A stretch of 15,263 nt of DNA, taken from assembly GCA_034437075.1 (NCBI GenBank), contig DAOTVD010000305.1:1-15263 (forward strand). Direction: 5' to 3'. This document shows positions 14,047 through 15,263 of this stretch, piece after piece. The notes under the pieces are model-generated. The model was not told where the DNA came from. It saw only the letters and a list, made by a program, of their open reading frames with translations, and did not search any database. A program made the position numbers and the translations under genes. This DNA comes from DAOTVD01 sp034437075 (GTDB lineage Bacteria > Chloroflexota > Anaerolineae > Aggregatilineales > J027). Every line of letters begins with the position of its first letter. Positions within the stretch are counted from its first letter, which is position 1.

Positions 14047-15263
14047 TCACGGTACACGAACACGCACGGGTAAGATAACCCGCGCATCGGGGAGCGTTTC
14101 GGCGTCGGCCTGCGTGATGGCCAGACGCCGATTCTCGCCCGGCAGATACCACCCCAACCCGATGACGTAGTCGCCAGGGGGCAGGCCGTCCAGGCTTAGG
14201 CGCGCGGCATCGGGCACGACTTCATCCGCAACCCAGCGCGAGGTTGGGTATGCGCCAGCCTGGGGCATGGCGTCCTGCTGGGCAAGCACGCGCATCAGGT
14301 CATCCGCCGGGTAAAGATGCACAAAATAGCGATAATCGGCGCTGGGGGGCGTGCCCGCGCCCCAGGCGATGTCCATCTCGACTGCTTCGGCGGTCTGGCG
14401 CAGGGCATAGCCGCGCAGGCGCACGCCATCCTCAAACACGGCATCTAACGCGGTCAACGCGGCGGGGAGTTCGAACAGGCGCGTTTGTTCCAAGATTTGC
14501 ACGGGGCCGAGGTCGAGCGCAGCGCCCAGGGGCGCATCATCGGCCAGAGCCTGAACGCGCAAGGTATAGGCACCGGGCGCAGCATCCGCCGGGATGCGCA
14601 AGCCATGCCGCGCGCGCATATCCGCCCCACACGCGCGCGCAGTGTCCCAAACTGCTGCCGAAGACCCCGGCGCGGGTAGCGTTTCGAGTTCGAACCCTTC
14701 ACGAGAGTCGTCTTCTGGCGAGAAAATCCAGCGCAGGCGTAAATCATCCGGGGGCGGGGCTGTGGCGGCCCAGGCCAGCACCACGCCCAAGCGCGTCCCC
14801 TGGAGCGCCTCGCTAGCGACCCCGTCGTGATACCAGAACAGCGTATCCGTCAGCGCCTCCCCACGATGCAGCGCGTTGCAGTCCAGCGGCCTCGTGATCG
14901 GTTGCGTCACGCCCTCGATTTCGCCCGTGGCCAGGGTGGCGAGCGTGCCGGGGTCGTAAAGGCTGACCCGCGCGCGATACTCGCCGGGGGGTATCAGCCC
15001 TTGCAGTTCGAAGCGATAAGCATCCGGCACGACCGCGCGCGGCACCCATAGCCCGGTCGGATACAAGCCCGCGTTACCCGCCAAAGCGTTGAACTGCGCC
15101 CACTCGTGGCCGTCCTGGTCAATCAGGCGGATGTCTACGCCATAATGCAGCGGGATTTCCGCGCGTGGCACCCACCAGAGCGTAAGCTGTAACGTCCGGT
15201 TTTCGGCGGTGGAGGTCGTGCCATATAAATCCAGTTCGGCCAAGCGCAGCGGCTCGTTACCCG
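14047..15263 (-). CDS. C-terminal part of a large beta-rich, probably envelope-exposed protein; 5' end outside the window
   Basis: The frame stays open to the window edge (codons before 15243 read GNEPLRL), so the apparent TTG start at 15243 is not trusted. From 15243 there are 398 residues with no membrane segment. Two repeated modules of about 100 residues can be seen. The first has LDLYG near 4-8 and YPTGLW...VVPD at 61-74. The second has LRGYAL at 276-281 and YPTSRW...VVPD at 332-345. Both are followed by a PPG(E/D)Y turn, and a related stretch (PGAYTLRVQAL) lies between. This pattern resembles the extracellular beta-sandwich ends of Chloroflexota GT39-like membrane glycosyltransferases (xxLxGYxL...YPTxxW...PPGxY). 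If so, the missing part would hold the membrane helices and active site. Family is inferred from pattern only. It converges on the second M32 gene. Confidence 0.6.
   Translation of the reverse strand, partial: GNEPLRLAELDLYGTTSTAENRTLQLTLWWVPRAEIPLHYGVDIRLIDQDGHEWAQFNALAGNAGLYPTGLWVPRAVVPDAYRFELQGLIPPGEYRARVSLYDPGTLATLATGEIEGVTQPITRPLDCNALHRGEALTDTLFWYHDGVASEALQGTRLGVVLAWAATAPPPDDLRLRWIFSPEDDSREGFELETLPAPGSSAAVWDTARACGADMRARHGLRIPADAAPGAYTLRVQALADDAPLGAALDLGPVQILEQTRLFELPAALTALDAVFEDGVRLRGYALRQTAEAVEMDIAWGAGTPPSADYRYFVHLYPADDLMRVLAQQDAMPQAGAYPTSRWVADEVVPDAARLSLDGLPPGDYVIGLGWYLPGENRRLAITQADAETLPDARVILPVRVRVP

Overview
The window is GC-rich and gene-dense, and looks like a bacterial chromosome segment. 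The best guess for its origin is a Chloroflexota (Anaerolineae-like) bacterium. This is inference from the gene mix: a GT-C-type membrane protein with a C-terminal beta-rich domain, a second protein built of the same kind of beta modules, a flavin-dependent ThyX, orphan CpaB-like SAF proteins, a CsoR/CopZ/CopA copper set and M32 carboxypeptidases. No rRNA, tRNA, CRISPR or transposase gene is visible.

Layout from left to right. (1) Positions 2-1684 (+) hold the 3' part of a superfamily 1 helicase. (2) Positions 1687-1984 hold a small inverted-repeat element. (3) thyX lies at 2041-2736 (-), divergent from a large polytopic membrane protein at 2911-5052 (+). (4) A copper-homeostasis operon on the minus strand reads csoR (8021-8293), copZ-like (7772-7990), copA (5049-7562). 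It has a well-formed promoter and a CsoR-type palindrome just upstream of csoR. (5) A divergent sixA-like phosphohistidine phosphatase is at 8463-8927 (+). (6) Two translationally coupled secreted SAF/CpaB-like paralogues lie on the minus strand (9573-10325, then 8928-9569). (7) A second copy of the inverted-repeat element is at 10359-10522. (8) A 99-residue protein at 10594-10893 (+) resembles the histidine-bearing dimerisation helices of a sensor kinase with no ATPase domain. (9) Two tandem M32 carboxypeptidases are at 10981-12483 and 12507-14000 (+). (10) The C-terminal part of a large beta-rich, probably envelope protein runs off the right edge (14047-15263, -).

How the parts work together: the copper genes form one regulatory unit, with CsoR sensing Cu(I), the CopZ-like protein carrying it and CopA exporting it. 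The two SAF proteins are probably made together and exported. The two carboxypeptidases are co-transcribed paralogues with intact zinc sites. The remaining genes look like independent housekeeping or envelope genes.

The least ordinary features are four. First, a MITE-like element family: two near-full copies with perfect inverted ends, TTA direct repeats and an identical 66-bp right arm, plus a decayed remnant at about 13998-14040. Second, the stand-alone kinase-dimerisation-like protein. Third, the orphan SAF pair. Fourth, the compact CsoR promoter/operator.
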